A stretch of DNA of 64,000 nucleotides from Cymbomonas tetramitiformis (GCA_001247695.2 LGRX02033459.1:1-64000); one strand, 5' to 3'; numbered from the stretch's first letter, positions 9,752 through 20,234 are shown. Made by a program: numbers and translations. The notes: generated by a model not told the origin, from the sequence alone.

Positions 9752-10909
9752 TCATCGTAAATCAATTTCCGTTTCATTATCTTTATTATTTTTATTTTGA
9801 CTTCTTGTCCTTTTAGATATTCGATTAGAAGATGAGACACCTTCTTTCCTAAGAGTTCTTTCTTTTTTATTTTGTTTAGAAACTAATTCAGAAACTGTAG
9901 GTTCGTCACTGGATTTCTTATTATTAGAATTGTTACCTTGGACTTCCAATAATTCTCGTGGTTTATATCGACGTGCCAAAGTTTCTTTACCGTCTTCGAT
10001 AATATAACTCAATCCTTTCATAGATTTTACTTTATATATTTTTGTCGACCATCTTTGAGATTCTTTATCAAACGTTTTAGTTTTAATTTTAATCCTAACT
10101 TTATCACCCGGTTTTATATCTATTTTTTCAAGAAGCTTAGTCAATTTATTCCTTTTCAATAAAATATTTCTGATGGTCTTTGTTAGGTTCATATTATCAG
10201 GAGTTGATTTATCAATATTTGCAGAATTTTGTGTACTATTATAATTTTTGACAACAGAATCCAAATAATCAATCCAGTTTACGGTGTCTTTACTTTCTTC
10301 TATCTTTTTGAATTTCAATTTTAATGTTCTATTAAATCTTTCTACCATACCCATAGTAGTATGGTCTTCGGTTTCATTTAAATAATGCTCAATATTGTTG
10401 TCCTTTAATAATTTTTTTATAGATTTATTTGTAAATTCTACACCATTGTCCGTAGTCAATACATTCATTTTTGAATCTTTTATTAACTTTTTAAAAGCAG
10501 GAATTATTCCTTCAGCAGAATCAATGTTTTTGTTATTTTTATCTTTAACAGTTTTTGATTTTAATGGATATGCATAGGCCTTTCGTGTATTGATATTAAT
10601 AGCCGTCAATATAACGGAGTAACCTCTATTTTGTTTTTTAAATTCAGGAATAAATGCTAAATCAGCCTGAACATAATTCTTGTTAGGGTCTTTGCCGTAA
10701 ATAGGAAATAACTCTTTTCTATTGATTTTCTTTTTTTGAGAAAAGGTTTGATTGACTTCAGTTTTTTCTATAGCTTCCTTGACTTGTTTTTGTGTGACTT
10801 TATAGCCAAGAGATTTTAATTTGGCCGTGAATGGTGATACAGCACTTAATCCAAATTCGGGGTCTAAATAAAAGTCTTGTATTTGTTTTTCAGTGATTGA
10901 CTTACTCAT
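9752..10909 (-). CDS. Retroviral-type (rve) integrase of Polinton class
   Basis: 385 residues. The catalytic core shows QADLAFIP (D), LTTDNGVEF (D) and GMVERFNRTL (E), with exactly 35 residues between the second D and E (DD35E). A C-terminal segment (KPGDKVRIKIK to YKPRELLE) looks like an SH3/chromo-like tail. It would insert element DNA into host chromatin with a 6-bp stagger, matching the AGTAGT duplications. Overlaps the polymerase gene by 8 nt. A remnant of its C-terminus is in the right arm at 41123. Confidence 0.9.
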   Translation of the reverse strand: MSKSITEKQIQDFYLDPEFGLSAVSPFTAKLKSLGYKVTQKQVKEAIEKTEVNQTFSQKKKINRKELFPIYGKDPNKNYVQADLAFIPEFKKQNRGYSVILTAININTRKAYAYPLKSKTVKDKNNKNIDSAEGIIPAFKKLIKDSKMNVLTTDNGVEFTNKSIKKLLKDNNIEHYLNETEDHTTMGMVERFNRTLKLKFKKIEESKDTVNWIDYLDSVVKNYNSTQNSANIDKSTPDNMNLTKTIRNILLKRNKLTKLLEKIDIKPGDKVRIKIKTKTFDKESQRWSTKIYKVKSMKGLSYIIEDGKETLARRYKPRELLEVQGNNSNNKKSSDEPTVSELVSKQNKKERTLRKEGVSSSNRISKRTRSQNKNNKDNETEIDLR

Positions 10910-13900
10910 TATTATAATGGAATATCTTTATGTCCCAGGGTAGGATATTAAATGTTTCCCACTGAATATATCCTTTATCATAATTTAATGAAAATGATTT
11001 CGTTTCGCTTCTTGTTTCTATACCAAGAGCTGCATAATGTTTGTTTTCATCAATTTTTCTTGGTTTTCTAAGAACGTCGTATTTTAATTCCACAATTTTT
11101 CCGTGATTGTATAAAATGATATTTTTGATTTCTTCATGATTGATACTTTGAGAGTTTTCATAATTTAATGGAAATCCTTTTACCTTAGTCATTGTCGTTT
11201 TATTATCAAATTTTAATGAATATGATTTAGGTGCCGTTGCTACAAATTCGATGCATGTTTTATATTTCTTTTTCTTATCATTGTATAGCTCGTCCGTTAA
11301 TTCTCCTAAGTAATCACCAAGTTGTTCTTTGTATACTTGTCCATTTGTTTCATTTTCGATGTATATCACCGAGTCAATATCATGAGATAGAACTTTACCA
11401 AATCCTACATCCTCCATAATGTCGAGTACGTGTTTATTTGGTGCATCTTCAATGTATACCACTGAGTCGGTATCGTGATATAAAACATTGTCGAATCCTA
11501 CATCGTCCATTAAATTGTAGAATTTTATTCTTGCGTGTGCCGTTGTAAATACTCCAATAATTTCGTTGACGGTACAGTTTGTTTCAGAATATTCACTTAA
11601 TAAATTAAAACCAACTTGGTATTTAACATCACCATTTTTGTTTTTTATTGGCTGAATGAGAACATTGTCATTTCTTGAATCTGATAGAATATCATACACC
11701 TCAGCACTATTCATGAATTTGTTTTGTCTTTTATCTGATTTTAAACAATATCTTCCCCACAGATTGTTTAGAAATAATTTTGCAATGGTTCTCAATCCTT
11801 CATTTTTATTTATTTTATCTTTTTCTAATAATATACCTTCCTTTTCAAAATATTTTTTAATATACACATCTTTGTCTTTTTCGCTTTGTACCCACTCAGG
11901 ATAATCGTTTGCCTCTTGTTTTATTTTTAAAAAAGTATTAATAAAACTTTCAAAAATAGTATAAGATGTATTTTCCCAGTGGACAATCTGATGTATTTTT
12001 TCAATTGTATATCCTTTTTTCAAAGCTAATTTTACTTCTTCGGTGCACCACGTTCCAGTCATTTTTGTCAAAGGAAATGTCAATTTCTCCATTTTAGACT
12101 GTCCCAAGGTCCTCAATGGTAATACTGCCATTTCCAAATCATTTGGTGGAATTATGGTGCATTTTATAACTCCAAAGAATTGTTCAATATCAGTGACTCC
12201 TTTCAAATCAATTTCTTGATATATTTTTGTAGGATGACCTAATGGAAATTTACAATATTTCAAGACATAAGGATACAAGCTTGTGAAATCTACATACCTA
12301 ATGGTTTCTCCTTTTTTACATTTATAATACAATCTTTTAGGGTCTGTTCTCCCACCAAATAATGCATCTCTGAACACGATAGGTGTGTTATAACTATTTA
12401 CGAAATCGATAACATTTTGGTCATTTTTTTGTAATTCTTTAAAATCACTTTCCCACATAATTTCTATGTTGTATCCAAGACTTTGAATTTTTTCCAATCT
12501 TTTTTTAGTCTCTTCATACAGTTGATAAAATGTTTTATTTGTTGCATAATTCTTTCTAAACATATTCTTACCATTTGTTTTTGGATTTCCATGCCAATAA
12601 TCTCCAAGAAATTCATATATAGTATTTGTTTCAGGGTCATAACCATCGACATATTTGTGCCTTTCATTGTTTTTTAAATGGAAATGAGGAATTTTATATT
12701 CTTTGATTAAATTATCAATTTTATTTGTATGTTTTACATATTCCAACCAAATGTCACCTACTCTCGATTGTTGTTTCCCTCTAATGACACTATTTAGAAT
12801 AGCTATGGAATTTTCGGGCAGATGTAAATATCTATGGATTGTTTGTGTTAAAGAAGCAATAGTTAAATAGGCTGTTGGGTCAATTTCTTTATTTGTTAAA
12901 TCCAAAATTAATTCTCTATATTTCATCCATCCTAATCGTAATATTCTTACATCACTTTGACAATAATCTAATATTTCTTTTTGCATATTAAATATATATT
13001 TATCGGTTGTCATTTGTTCATGCCACTCCAAAAATTCATTTCGGCTATCCTCTTTCATTTGATTATAACCATAAAATGATATATCGGGAATTTCGCCTAC
13101 ATAATTTTGATTTTCATGAGTATTGAATTTGTGTGGAAAATAGCCCTTCTTTTCGCCTTTCAAATCAAATATTTCTGAGAATTTACTTAATGGATTTGTT
13201 AAATGTAGGTAGCTGTCCATTAATGTCACGTTTTGATATTTTAGATACATTATTTTACCACCATTTTGTACCGTTTCAGGAATTTCATCCATTGTTGTCA
13301 TTATGTATTCTATGATAAGTACATACTCATACTTACTACCATTATGTGCTATAAAAGTAAACCCTTTATGTTTGTTTGAAAATAAAAATTTACAAGCTTC
13401 TCCAATATTGTTGTGAATAAATTCCTCTCCATTAGAATATTGTGTCACACTCAGATTCACTTCGTGCTTTGTTTCATTGTATGCTTCAAAATCAAAAAAA
13501 ATCCTATTTTACTTTCAGCAACAACATCTTTTGGTTTCTTTGGTGTAATGTAACATTGATGCTCTCTCATGTCACAATATAGTTTACAATTTGGACAAAA
13601 TTCATGTCCACAAATGTGTTCTTGTTCTTTTCTTATATCGTAAACCTTTTTACACTCACCTTTGCACCTATGGAAATGTTGACAAGCTGTCCCTTTTTTT
13701 GTGCAAATCATAACATTTCTGATTTGGAAATTTTATATTACAATCTTCACAGTGTATGGCTTTCTTCCAATCAATAAATGGTTTTATTCCTTTTTTAGAA
13801 AAATCACACAATTTACTTTTACATTTAAAACATCTTGGCCGGTCAGCTATTCCATAAAATGCTTCAATTTTCGTTATTGGTTCGTAGTGTCCAATACTTG

Positions 13901-13994
13901 AATTTAAATGGTAATATACAAAATTCCATTCAGGTCTGTCGGGTAAACCTTCCTTGGATGGTGGGTACATAATTGTACAACCTAAATCAGTCAT
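10902..13994 (-). CDS. Protein-primed family B DNA polymerase, two homopolymer frameshifts
   Basis: The main ORF (10902-13460) has Exo II (AHNGSKYEY), Exo III (YCQSDV), polymerase motif A (DFTSLYP), motif B (KLFLNNLWGR) and motif C (YHDTDS). Exo I (DFEAY) lies upstream in another frame across an A8 run (13494-13501 on the plus strand). A second break sits at a T7 run (13694-13700), upstream of which are Cys-rich zinc-binding segments (CFKCKSKLC, CEDCNIKF). The YHDTDS region is tandemly duplicated: a second copy 93 bp downstream reads SHDIDS. Exo II has Glu where Asp is usual. It would replicate the element from a terminal protein. Confidence 0.85.
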
Positions 13995-14935
13995 TCCATG
14001 AATTGTAATATTTCTATTGAATTTTTCTTCAAAACATGAATGTCATCAAATTCTATACCGTCCTGAAAATCAAATCCTAATTCTTGCATCAAATTTATAC
14101 CTTCTTTTGTTAAACGATTTTTCTTATTATTGCAAACATTGTTATAAATATTGTATGTTATTTCTTCATTGTCTTTTTTATCTTTGTAATTCATAATAAT
14201 GCAAGATTTAGCAAAACATTGTTCATCCTTAATTGTAATGCAACTTTTCTTTTGTTTCAATTCTTCCACAGATTTTGGCACCGACAATGGTTGGCCTTTT
14301 CCATTTATTTTTTTAAAATTTAAAAGTGAAATCGTAATAAAATTCACAGCCCCTCTATCATCTCCAGACTGAATCATTCCTTCTAATTTTTTATAAAATT
14401 CCATTTCATTTTTTGCACTCAAAAATTCTGAAGAACCATCTTGGAAATTTACACCAAATTGAAAGTGTTTTACATCTTCCGAAGCTTGGTCTATTTTTTT
14501 ATTAATTAAATTCATCCAATATTTCAAAGGTTTACTAATAAATCTATTAAATTTGATTTTCATGCTTACTCCGGAATTTCCACCTTTATCAACAAAATCT
14601 TTTGTAACATCTTTATCCGTAAATTGTTCTTCATATTCTTGTCGAGTAAACAAATCAAGGTCTTGTATTTTTTCATTTTTTGTTTCAAAATCTTTAATTT
14701 CAGATTGTGTTTTTTGTGTTTTATTTTCTTTGGTAAATTCCTTATTTACTTTTTTATTTTCAATTTGATTTAATTTAATCCATTGTTCCTTTGTCAATTG
14801 TCTTGAACTTGATGCCCCTAAAATTCCAACCCTATGGTTTTTAACTTTTTTAAGATTGGTTCTCTTTGATTTAGTCAATGGAGCTTTGCCTTTATCATCT
14901 TTACCATCTTTGTCATTTGACTTTTTAGGTGGCAT
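13991..14935 (-). CDS. Lys-rich protein, probable N-terminal region of the polymerase
   Basis: 314 residues; starts MPPKKSNDKDGKDDKGKAP, Lys-rich to ~residue 110, then a folded region ending FDDIHVLKKNSIEILQFME. Its stop overlaps the polymerase ATG (ATGA). In Polinton polymerases I know, similar text precedes the zinc-binding part in one long protein, so the two ORFs may be one gene split by a frameshift; that is inference. A truncated copy is at 55220-55677. A promoter-like box is 43 nt upstream. Confidence 0.55.
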   Translation of the reverse strand: MPPKKSNDKDGKDDKGKAPLTKSKRTNLKKVKNHRVGILGASSSRQLTKEQWIKLNQIENKKVNKEFTKENKTQKTQSEIKDFETKNEKIQDLDLFTRQEYEEQFTDKDVTKDFVDKGGNSGVSMKIKFNRFISKPLKYWMNLINKKIDQASEDVKHFQFGVNFQDGSSEFLSAKNEMEFYKKLEGMIQSGDDRGAVNFITISLLNFKKINGKGQPLSVPKSVEELKQKKSCITIKDEQCFAKSCIIMNYKDKKDNEEITYNIYNNVCNNKKNRLTKEGINLMQELGFDFQDGIEFDDIHVLKKNSIEILQFME

Positions 14936-14978
14936 TATTATTATACAATATATTTCTTATTACGGAATAGTAACGAAT

Positions 14979-14990
14979 TCTTTAGGTGGA
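14979..14990 (-). promoter_or_regulatory. Candidate promoter box (TCCACCTAAAGA)
   Basis: Variant box overlapping the last codons of the gene at 14982 and 43 nt before ATG 14935. Confidence 0.4.
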
Positions 14991-15314
14991 TTTTGTTACA
15001 TTTAACCTTTCCAAAAATTCGTTTTGAATTTCCATGTATTTTTCAAAGTCTTCAGGATTTTCTTTAATTTTATTGGAGAATATTTCAACAATTTTTACTT
15101 TATCAATACCATGCTTTTCCATCGTAGAAATACCGACATTTTTATTTATTAAAATTTGGTCTAAGGTTAGATTCTTTTGTAACAATGGTTTGTTGGCTTG
15201 ATAGTATTTTCCTTTATCCCTTCTATTCATGTCTAAGGGTTTTTTATAGTATACTTTACCATTCTTGGAAGTAACCTTCGTATACTTAGGAGAATGTGTA
15301 TTAATTTCACTCAT
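14982..15314 (-). CDS. Unknown virus protein, 110 aa
   Basis: Starts MSEINTHSPKYTKVTSKNGK; basic first half, then a helical segment (KVKIVEIFSNKIKENPEDFE). The stop codon is embedded in the next gene's promoter-like box. Its first ~19 codons recur at 56980, fused to another gene. No family recognised. Confidence 0.55.
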   Translation of the reverse strand: MSEINTHSPKYTKVTSKNGKVYYKKPLDMNRRDKGKYYQANKPLLQKNLTLDQILINKNVGISTMEKHGIDKVKIVEIFSNKIKENPEDFEKYMEIQNEFLERLNVTKST

Positions 15315-15336
15315 TGTTATAATATAGAACTTATAA

Positions 15337-15348
15337 TCTTTAAGCGGA
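15337..15348 (-). promoter_or_regulatory. Candidate promoter box (TCCGCTTAAAGA)
   Basis: Overlaps the stop codon of the 62-aa gene and lies 22 nt before ATG 15314. The same arrangement is conserved at 56946. Confidence 0.4.
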
Positions 15349-15528
15349 TTCTAACACATTTTTATCAATACTCAGTTCTTTTGAATTCATTATATCTCTG
15401 TCACATTTGATACAAAGACAATCTAATTGTTTACACCTTGACCGTCTCATATTATATCCTATAGCGTGAATTAAAGCTACAATGATTGTACCAAATTGAA
15501 AAACATCACAAGTATTAATTTCAAACAT
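15340..15528 (-). CDS. Small protein with hydrophobic segment and Cys motif, 62 aa
   Basis: An N-terminal hydrophobic stretch (FGTIIVALIHAIGY) is followed by CKQLDCLCIKC. The copy at 56766 differs by one residue, so the sequence is under constraint or recently duplicated. The start is preceded by TATATATACA. Possibly a membrane-anchored zinc-binding peptide (inference). Confidence 0.6.
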   Translation of the reverse strand: MFEINTCDVFQFGTIIVALIHAIGYNMRRSRCKQLDCLCIKCDRDIMNSKELSIDKNVLESA

Positions 15529-15622
15529 TGTATATATATCTTTAACATATATATTTTATCTAATATACATCAATAGAAAACATTAGTAATGATTAGAAAA
15601 TTATTTTCTTGTGTATTCTAAT

Positions 15623-16100
15623 ATGGGTTTTAAAAAGGGTGAAAAAATCACTGATGAGACAACCTTAGAACGATTAAAAGTTGCTAGACTGAAAGCTATG
15701 GAAACAAGAAAAAGAAATTCTGAAGCGAAAAAGGATATCAAACTTGCAAAGGAAATAGAAAATAAGAAAGAATTAGAGGCTGCACAAAATAAAATTAAAT
15801 CATCGATAAAAGAACCTGAAAATACTGAAAAAATAGAAAATAAATCAGAACCGAAAATCATTGACCAGAAATATGTTAGAAAATCAAAAAAGAAGCCTAT
15901 AATTGTTGTGGAATCTGATACCGAAAGTAGTTCTAGTGACGATGAACATCAACCTCAAGTAATTAAAAAAAACAAAAAAGAAAGACAAAGTTTTAAAAAC
16001 CGAAGAAAAGCCAAACGCGGTCCCTCCGACTTATCATGACGTTTTGAATTTAGACCCTCATTTTCATAAAACATTCAAATCATTATTTCCAGAATTTTAA
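15623..16100 (+). pseudogene. Lys/Glu-rich virus protein (MGFKKGEK family), frameshifted copy
   Basis: Starts MGFKKGEKITDETTLERLK; a charged helical first half is followed by a Ser/Asp tract (ESDTESSSSDDEHQ). Near 15970 the frame shifts relative to the intact copy at 55804. The ancestral end (FKSLFPEF, TAA at 16098) is still readable in the other frame. Function unknown; it may be a disordered DNA- or RNA-associated protein. Confidence 0.65.
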
Positions 16101-16113
16101 AAGAATATTTGTA

Positions 16114-16587
16114 TCATTTATCTTTCCAATAGTCTTTCCCATAAGAAACAAATATCTCTTGATTCTTTTTTACATTTGATGTTAATCGAACATTTCCTAC
16201 GGAATTTATTTTAGCATAATTTTTGCATTTGATTCTTTTGGCACTTTGAGGGGTACAATCATTGAACTTACCGGCAACTGAATTTGTTTTTGATGCATCA
16301 TAAAACAGATTATTATTCTTTTTCCAAATATGTGGTCTTCGATTCAATGGAGGTAATTCATTCATGGTCAATCGTTGCGTGCCGACGGTGTATCGACCAA
16401 CTAACTTATCTTTTTTCAAGTCTTCTTTGGCATATACTCCAAGACCTGAATTTGGAATACTACTTTCCTTTATATCTACTACTCTATGAACATAACAATA
16501 AGGACTATATTTACAAGTCATGTTTCTACATTGATTTCCACTACTTTTTGAAATAGCTATACACCGTTCACAAGATGTTTTCTTCAT
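16114..16587 (-). CDS. SET-domain protein with N-terminal zinc motif
   Basis: 157 residues. The first ~35 carry CERC...GNQCRN...YCYVH, a small Cys/His zinc motif. Then SET landmarks: NSGLGVYAKEDLKK (G-x-G), a GKFNDCTPQS segment where NHSC-type motifs sit, and VSYGKDYW at the end. SET proteins methylate lysines, and the chlorovirus vSET methylates histone H3. A similar role here is inference. Its start codon overlaps the ATPase stop by ATGA. Confidence 0.75.
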   Translation of the reverse strand: MKKTSCERCIAISKSSGNQCRNMTCKYSPYCYVHRVVDIKESSIPNSGLGVYAKEDLKKDKLVGRYTVGTQRLTMNELPPLNRRPHIWKKNNNLFYDASKTNSVAGKFNDCTPQSAKRIKCKNYAKINSVGNVRLTSNVKKNQEIFVSYGKDYWKDK

Positions 16588-17507
16588 AAGTTATGATTTA
16601 TTTTTTCAGGAATTATGAATTCAGAATATCGTTTTCGAAACATCGATGGATGATTATCTTTCTTATGCAAATCAATTAACAAAAATGAGTGACGTTCATT
16701 TGCAGTAGCATAGTTATATACATCATGGAAAGTTTTTTCATCGATTTCTCCGGAACATGATTCGAATATTTCTTGTAATTCTTTTTTGTCTTTCATTTTA
16801 AATACTCCTAAAGAAGTTGCATTGTTCTTAACGGCTCGTGGACAACCACCAAATTGAGACTTGAAATTTTGAATGCAAATAAAGCATGATACGCCTAACG
16901 CCCCACCGGTTTCAAAATCAGCTATATGTCGATGTCTTGTAATAAAATTGAGAAATTTTGGAGTTCGAAACAAATTCGTTGATTGACAATCATCAACAAA
17001 AACAGCCAATATTGGACGTTCACCCTTGTATTTGTGAACGGGCTTTTCGAAACCGTCTGATGTCAAAAATTCTAACAATAATTCTGGGTCGATATCATCG
17101 ATAAAGATATTTCTATTATTTAATTTTTCCATTAACAAATTCCATTTTTTCAACTCTTCATGATATTTCAAATATGTGTATCTTTCTTCTTCGGCTTTTT
17201 GAATAATATCATTGATAACATTTGCACCATCGTCGGGTTCATACACATCTTCGGAGTCAATATCTAATGATTTCATTAATTTTTTGTTTGAATTAAATGT
17301 AGGACTTATTACAAATATTCGATGTAATGACCCTTCTTTTATCAACATTTTAAGATAGTTAGTCACCGCAACTGATTTTCCGCTTCCTCTTTTGCCTATG
17401 AAAATTGAATTTTGATGAGCTTTTAACATGTTCGGTCCGGTTTTGATATTGAAAGCACTTCCATTTGGCACATCGATGTTCATATCTTTTACTTTTACAA
17501 TCTTCAT
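16584..17507 (-). CDS. Genome packaging ATPase (FtsK/HerA, A32-like)
   Basis: 307 residues from ATG 17507, preceded by TATATCTTTA. Walker A is GKRGSGKS, Walker B is AVFVDDCQ, and a sensor-like region CIQNFKSQ is followed by a C-terminal FLLIDLHKK segment typical of the family. It would pump DNA into the capsid. The ORF is open upstream to 17942, but that part is the methyltransferase tail. A distinct lineage of the same family is present as fragments at 47983 and 62785. Confidence 0.85.
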   Translation of the reverse strand: MKIVKVKDMNIDVPNGSAFNIKTGPNMLKAHQNSIFIGKRGSGKSVAVTNYLKMLIKEGSLHRIFVISPTFNSNKKLMKSLDIDSEDVYEPDDGANVINDIIQKAEEERYTYLKYHEELKKWNLLMEKLNNRNIFIDDIDPELLLEFLTSDGFEKPVHKYKGERPILAVFVDDCQSTNLFRTPKFLNFITRHRHIADFETGGALGVSCFICIQNFKSQFGGCPRAVKNNATSLGVFKMKDKKELQEIFESCSGEIDEKTFHDVYNYATANERHSFLLIDLHKKDNHPSMFRKRYSEFIIPEKINHNL

Positions 17508-17509
17508 TA

Positions 17510-18213
17510 AAGATATATGTATAGTTTGTTTATTATTTTTTTTAAAGAAACTATTCTCCAAAAACAATTTTCGATTGTTTCTTTTGATATTCAAATCTTT
17601 GATTAAATCTATTATTAACAATTGTGGAATGACATATGCATTACGTATTTCTATATTGTCTTTGGAATTTGATGATTGTGTGCGTTGAGCGGTATACATG
17701 TGTTTGCCATATTGTTGTTTAATATCACACGGAGTATATTTGTTACATACTTTCAGATTTAGATGTTCTTTGTTTGTCCATATGTTTGTCATTTTTCTAT
17801 ATTGAAATCCATATTTACAATAACAACATGTGTGTTTGTATATTTTTAAAGGTTTCATAAATTCTCTATGTTGCAACAATCCACCGTCAGCCGGGTTTTC
17901 AATATACCAATATGTCGGTTGAAAAAAAATCAATAATTTCAATGGTGCGTTTTACAATAGCGTCCGCCAATACTAAATTTCTCGGTTTGCGTCGGTGTGC
18001 TTTAGAATACTCCGTACACGGTGGACTTGCCCATATTATATCAAATGTTTTAGGAACACATATGTTTTGATAGTTCCATTCAAGAATATTACATTGTATT
18101 GTTGGGTTATACTTTGATAGAATATCTAACGTTGTCATTTCACAATTTGGGAATTCTTTCGTTAATGCTTTTGAAAATGATTTCGTTCCGCAAAAAAGTT
18201 CTAATATTTTCAT
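17510..18213 (-). CDS. DNA cytosine-5 methyltransferase, frameshifted
   Basis: Motif I MKILELFCGTKSFSKAL and catalytic motif IV WASPPCTEYS lie in the ORF from 18213. After an A8 run (17922-17929, plus strand) the continuation YWYIENPADGGLL (ENP motif) lies in the other frame. That frame runs on into the ATPase ORF without a stop, perhaps through a second indel near 17540. It would methylate cytosine in viral DNA. Divergent from the adenine methyltransferase at 18258, so the two may share a promoter. Confidence 0.75.
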
Positions 18214-18257
18214 ATATGTTTATTTTATTCATTTTAAAAAAAAAAGAAACTAGAGTA

Positions 18258-18980
18258 ATGATAAGTTTGCATAACGATGATTGTTTCAACATTTTCCCTA
18301 ACATACCAAGAAATTCAATAGACCTTTTCATTTGTGATTTACCATATAATCAGACAAATTGTTCTTGGGATAAAATTCCTTTCGATTTAGATAAATTATG
18401 GATTGAATTAAAGAAAATAGGTAAAAGACATTCAGCCTACATTTTTACTACTACCACTAAATTTGGACATACCATTATTGAAAGTAATAAGAAGATGTTT
18501 CGGTATGATATCGTATATGAAAAAACAATGTCATTAGGCTTTTATCATGCAAATCAAATGCCTTTGAGAAGTCATGAAATGATATATGTATTTTATAAAC
18601 ATTTACCAACATTTAATCCAATAATGCTTGAAGGTCATAAACCTTATATACGACAAGGTCAAGGTCCTCGGACTGAATTATACACTCATTATACCGATAG
18701 AACACCAACAATTTGTAACGATGGAAAAAGGTATCCAAGAATTGTTATTAAATTTTCAAATGGAAACTACAAAAGTAAACATCCTTGTAGTAAACCGTAC
18801 GATTTATTTGAATGGATAATTAAATCTTACTCAAATCCTTACGACAATGTATTAGATTGTTGTATGGGTATTGGAAATTCAGCTTTGGCATGTAAAAATC
18901 TCAAAAGAAACTATATAGGTATTGAAATTGATAAGAAATACTTTGAAATAGCAAAAGAAAACATCGAAAATTCAAAGTAA
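18258..18980 (+). CDS. N6-adenine DNA methyltransferase
   Basis: 240 residues from ATG 18258 (the longer ORF from 18099 overlaps the divergent gene). Catalytic motif DLPYNQTNCSW near residue 30; SAM-binding motif LDCCMGIGNSALAC near residue 205, where the 59909 copy has CDPFMGIGS. The order (catalytic before SAM motif) is that of the beta class. Four related copies exist in the window. Likely protects or marks viral DNA. Confidence 0.85.
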   Translation: MISLHNDDCFNIFPNIPRNSIDLFICDLPYNQTNCSWDKIPFDLDKLWIELKKIGKRHSAYIFTTTTKFGHTIIESNKKMFRYDIVYEKTMSLGFYHANQMPLRSHEMIYVFYKHLPTFNPIMLEGHKPYIRQGQGPRTELYTHYTDRTPTICNDGKRYPRIVIKFSNGNYKSKHPCSKPYDLFEWIIKSYSNPYDNVLDCCMGIGNSALACKNLKRNYIGIEIDKKYFEIAKENIENSK

Positions 18981-19161
18981 ATTTCAGTGCGTATTTTGTT
19001 TATATTTCCCTAACAGTCCGTTACAGAATAACAGTAATTTTTCCCCAATAATTTTCAGTGCTAAAGCTTTACCTTTTTTATTTAACGAACCATAAAAAAT
19101 AAACCTCAACAAAACCCTTAACCCGAACCGAAACCCCAAACCTTCAAAAAAAAAAAAAACT

Positions 19162-19635
19162 ATGCCTCGCAACAAGCAACAAGCAATTGCACGTGAAGAG
19201 ACTGTTACTCTTGAAGAGATTGAGGACTTAAACGAACCCATGTTAGACAAAGAAGCGTGTGCACGAATCGCCGTTGATAATATTTATTGTCAACACGCGA
19301 TTGAGTCTCATCGCACCGGTTTCCGCCCTACACTTTGGCTATGCTGGGAGTGCAGAACTTTAGTATGCTGCGAGTGTCATTGCGAAAACGAATCGGACGA
19401 GAAACCATTGCGGCGGTTTAAACTAACCGGTTTCACGGACCCCGCAATGACCCTCTGCGAGCCTTGTGTCTTTTACTTTGACTTCAAAAAGACTCGCTAT
19501 CCGGACTTGGTTATATTACCTCCTAATAACCCCGAAGATCCGTCTGCTGAAGACGCCCCTATAATGGCTACAAGCATGCGGAACCGTGCGAACAAAGAAG
19601 AGCGGCGTGCGGCAAAGTTAGCGAGAAGGAAGTAG
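19162..19635 (+). CDS. Cys-rich protein (paralogue of 4946)
   Basis: 157 residues from ATG 19162. Glu-rich N-terminus, then YCQHAIESH, CWECRTLVCCECHCE and CEPC, consistent with two zinc sites, and a basic tail. The N-terminal pattern resembles the gene at 4946. GC content is higher than in the virus genes to the left. Function unknown. Confidence 0.55.
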   Translation: MPRNKQQAIAREETVTLEEIEDLNEPMLDKEACARIAVDNIYCQHAIESHRTGFRPTLWLCWECRTLVCCECHCENESDEKPLRRFKLTGFTDPAMTLCEPCVFYFDFKKTRYPDLVILPPNNPEDPSAEDAPIMATSMRNRANKEERRAAKLARRK

Positions 19636-19817
19636 GTAGAACAATAATAGCAAAACACTTGCAATGTAATAGCTGTATTATTTATTGTAATAGCTGTTTG
19701 TTCTTGTAAATTGCCTAAACATTGGAAGGCAATTAAGATTGCCGTTTAGCTTGTTTCGTTTTGCACTGTGTGTCTGAACTTAATTTAATTAAACCCTAAA
19801 TTACCGTGCGTAACCAG

Positions 19818-19900
19818 TCTGAAGGACACCCCCTTCTCTTAATAATATTTTCATATGAGTTACCGTTGGTGCGCGAAAATGTGTAACCTAATAATACGAC
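19818..19900. repeat. Dispersed repeat shared with 47325-47400
   Basis: Shared blocks in the same order: CTGAAGGA, CCCTTCTCTTAA, CATATGAGTTACC and GCGCGAAAATGTGTAAC. The other copy precedes the TM-protein gene at 46982. Perhaps a common promoter-region module of the Cys-rich genes. Confidence 0.55.
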
Positions 19901-19957
19901 AATTCTCTGCTTATTTACTTCTCGTACGCTTCACGTACTCTTCTTCAACGACACATG

Positions 19958-20147
19958 ACAGACACATGACAGACACATGACAGACACATGACAGACACAT
20001 GACAGACACATGACACTCGTATGCATAACATTTATTTCAAGTAATTCTTATATTTTAATTTGGAAACACGGCGTTGTCATTTGACTGTCATGTGTCTGTC
20101 ATGTGTCTGTCATGTGTCTGTCATGTGTATGTCATGTGTCGTTGAAG
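19958..20147. repeat. Foldback-like inverted satellite arms (ACACATGACAG)
   Basis: 19958-20016 is an array of the 11-bp unit ACACATGACAG. 20083-20147 is an array of its exact reverse complement CTGTCATGTGT, with a ~65-bp spacer. It lies directly upstream of the gene at 20235, the same design and period as 6330-6725. Confidence 0.8.
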
Positions 20148-20234
20148 GGGGGTACGAGAAGCGTGCGTAAAGCAGACAAGTGAGTTACACAAAGCATAAA
20201 CGGCATCAAACAACACAGTCACAAGTAAGTAATA

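Noticed and set aside
17508..17942. A natural fusion of methyltransferase and packaging ATPase
   Set aside because: The ATPase has its own promoter-like TATATCTTTA and ATG at 17507, and the open frame between them depends on homopolymer runs.
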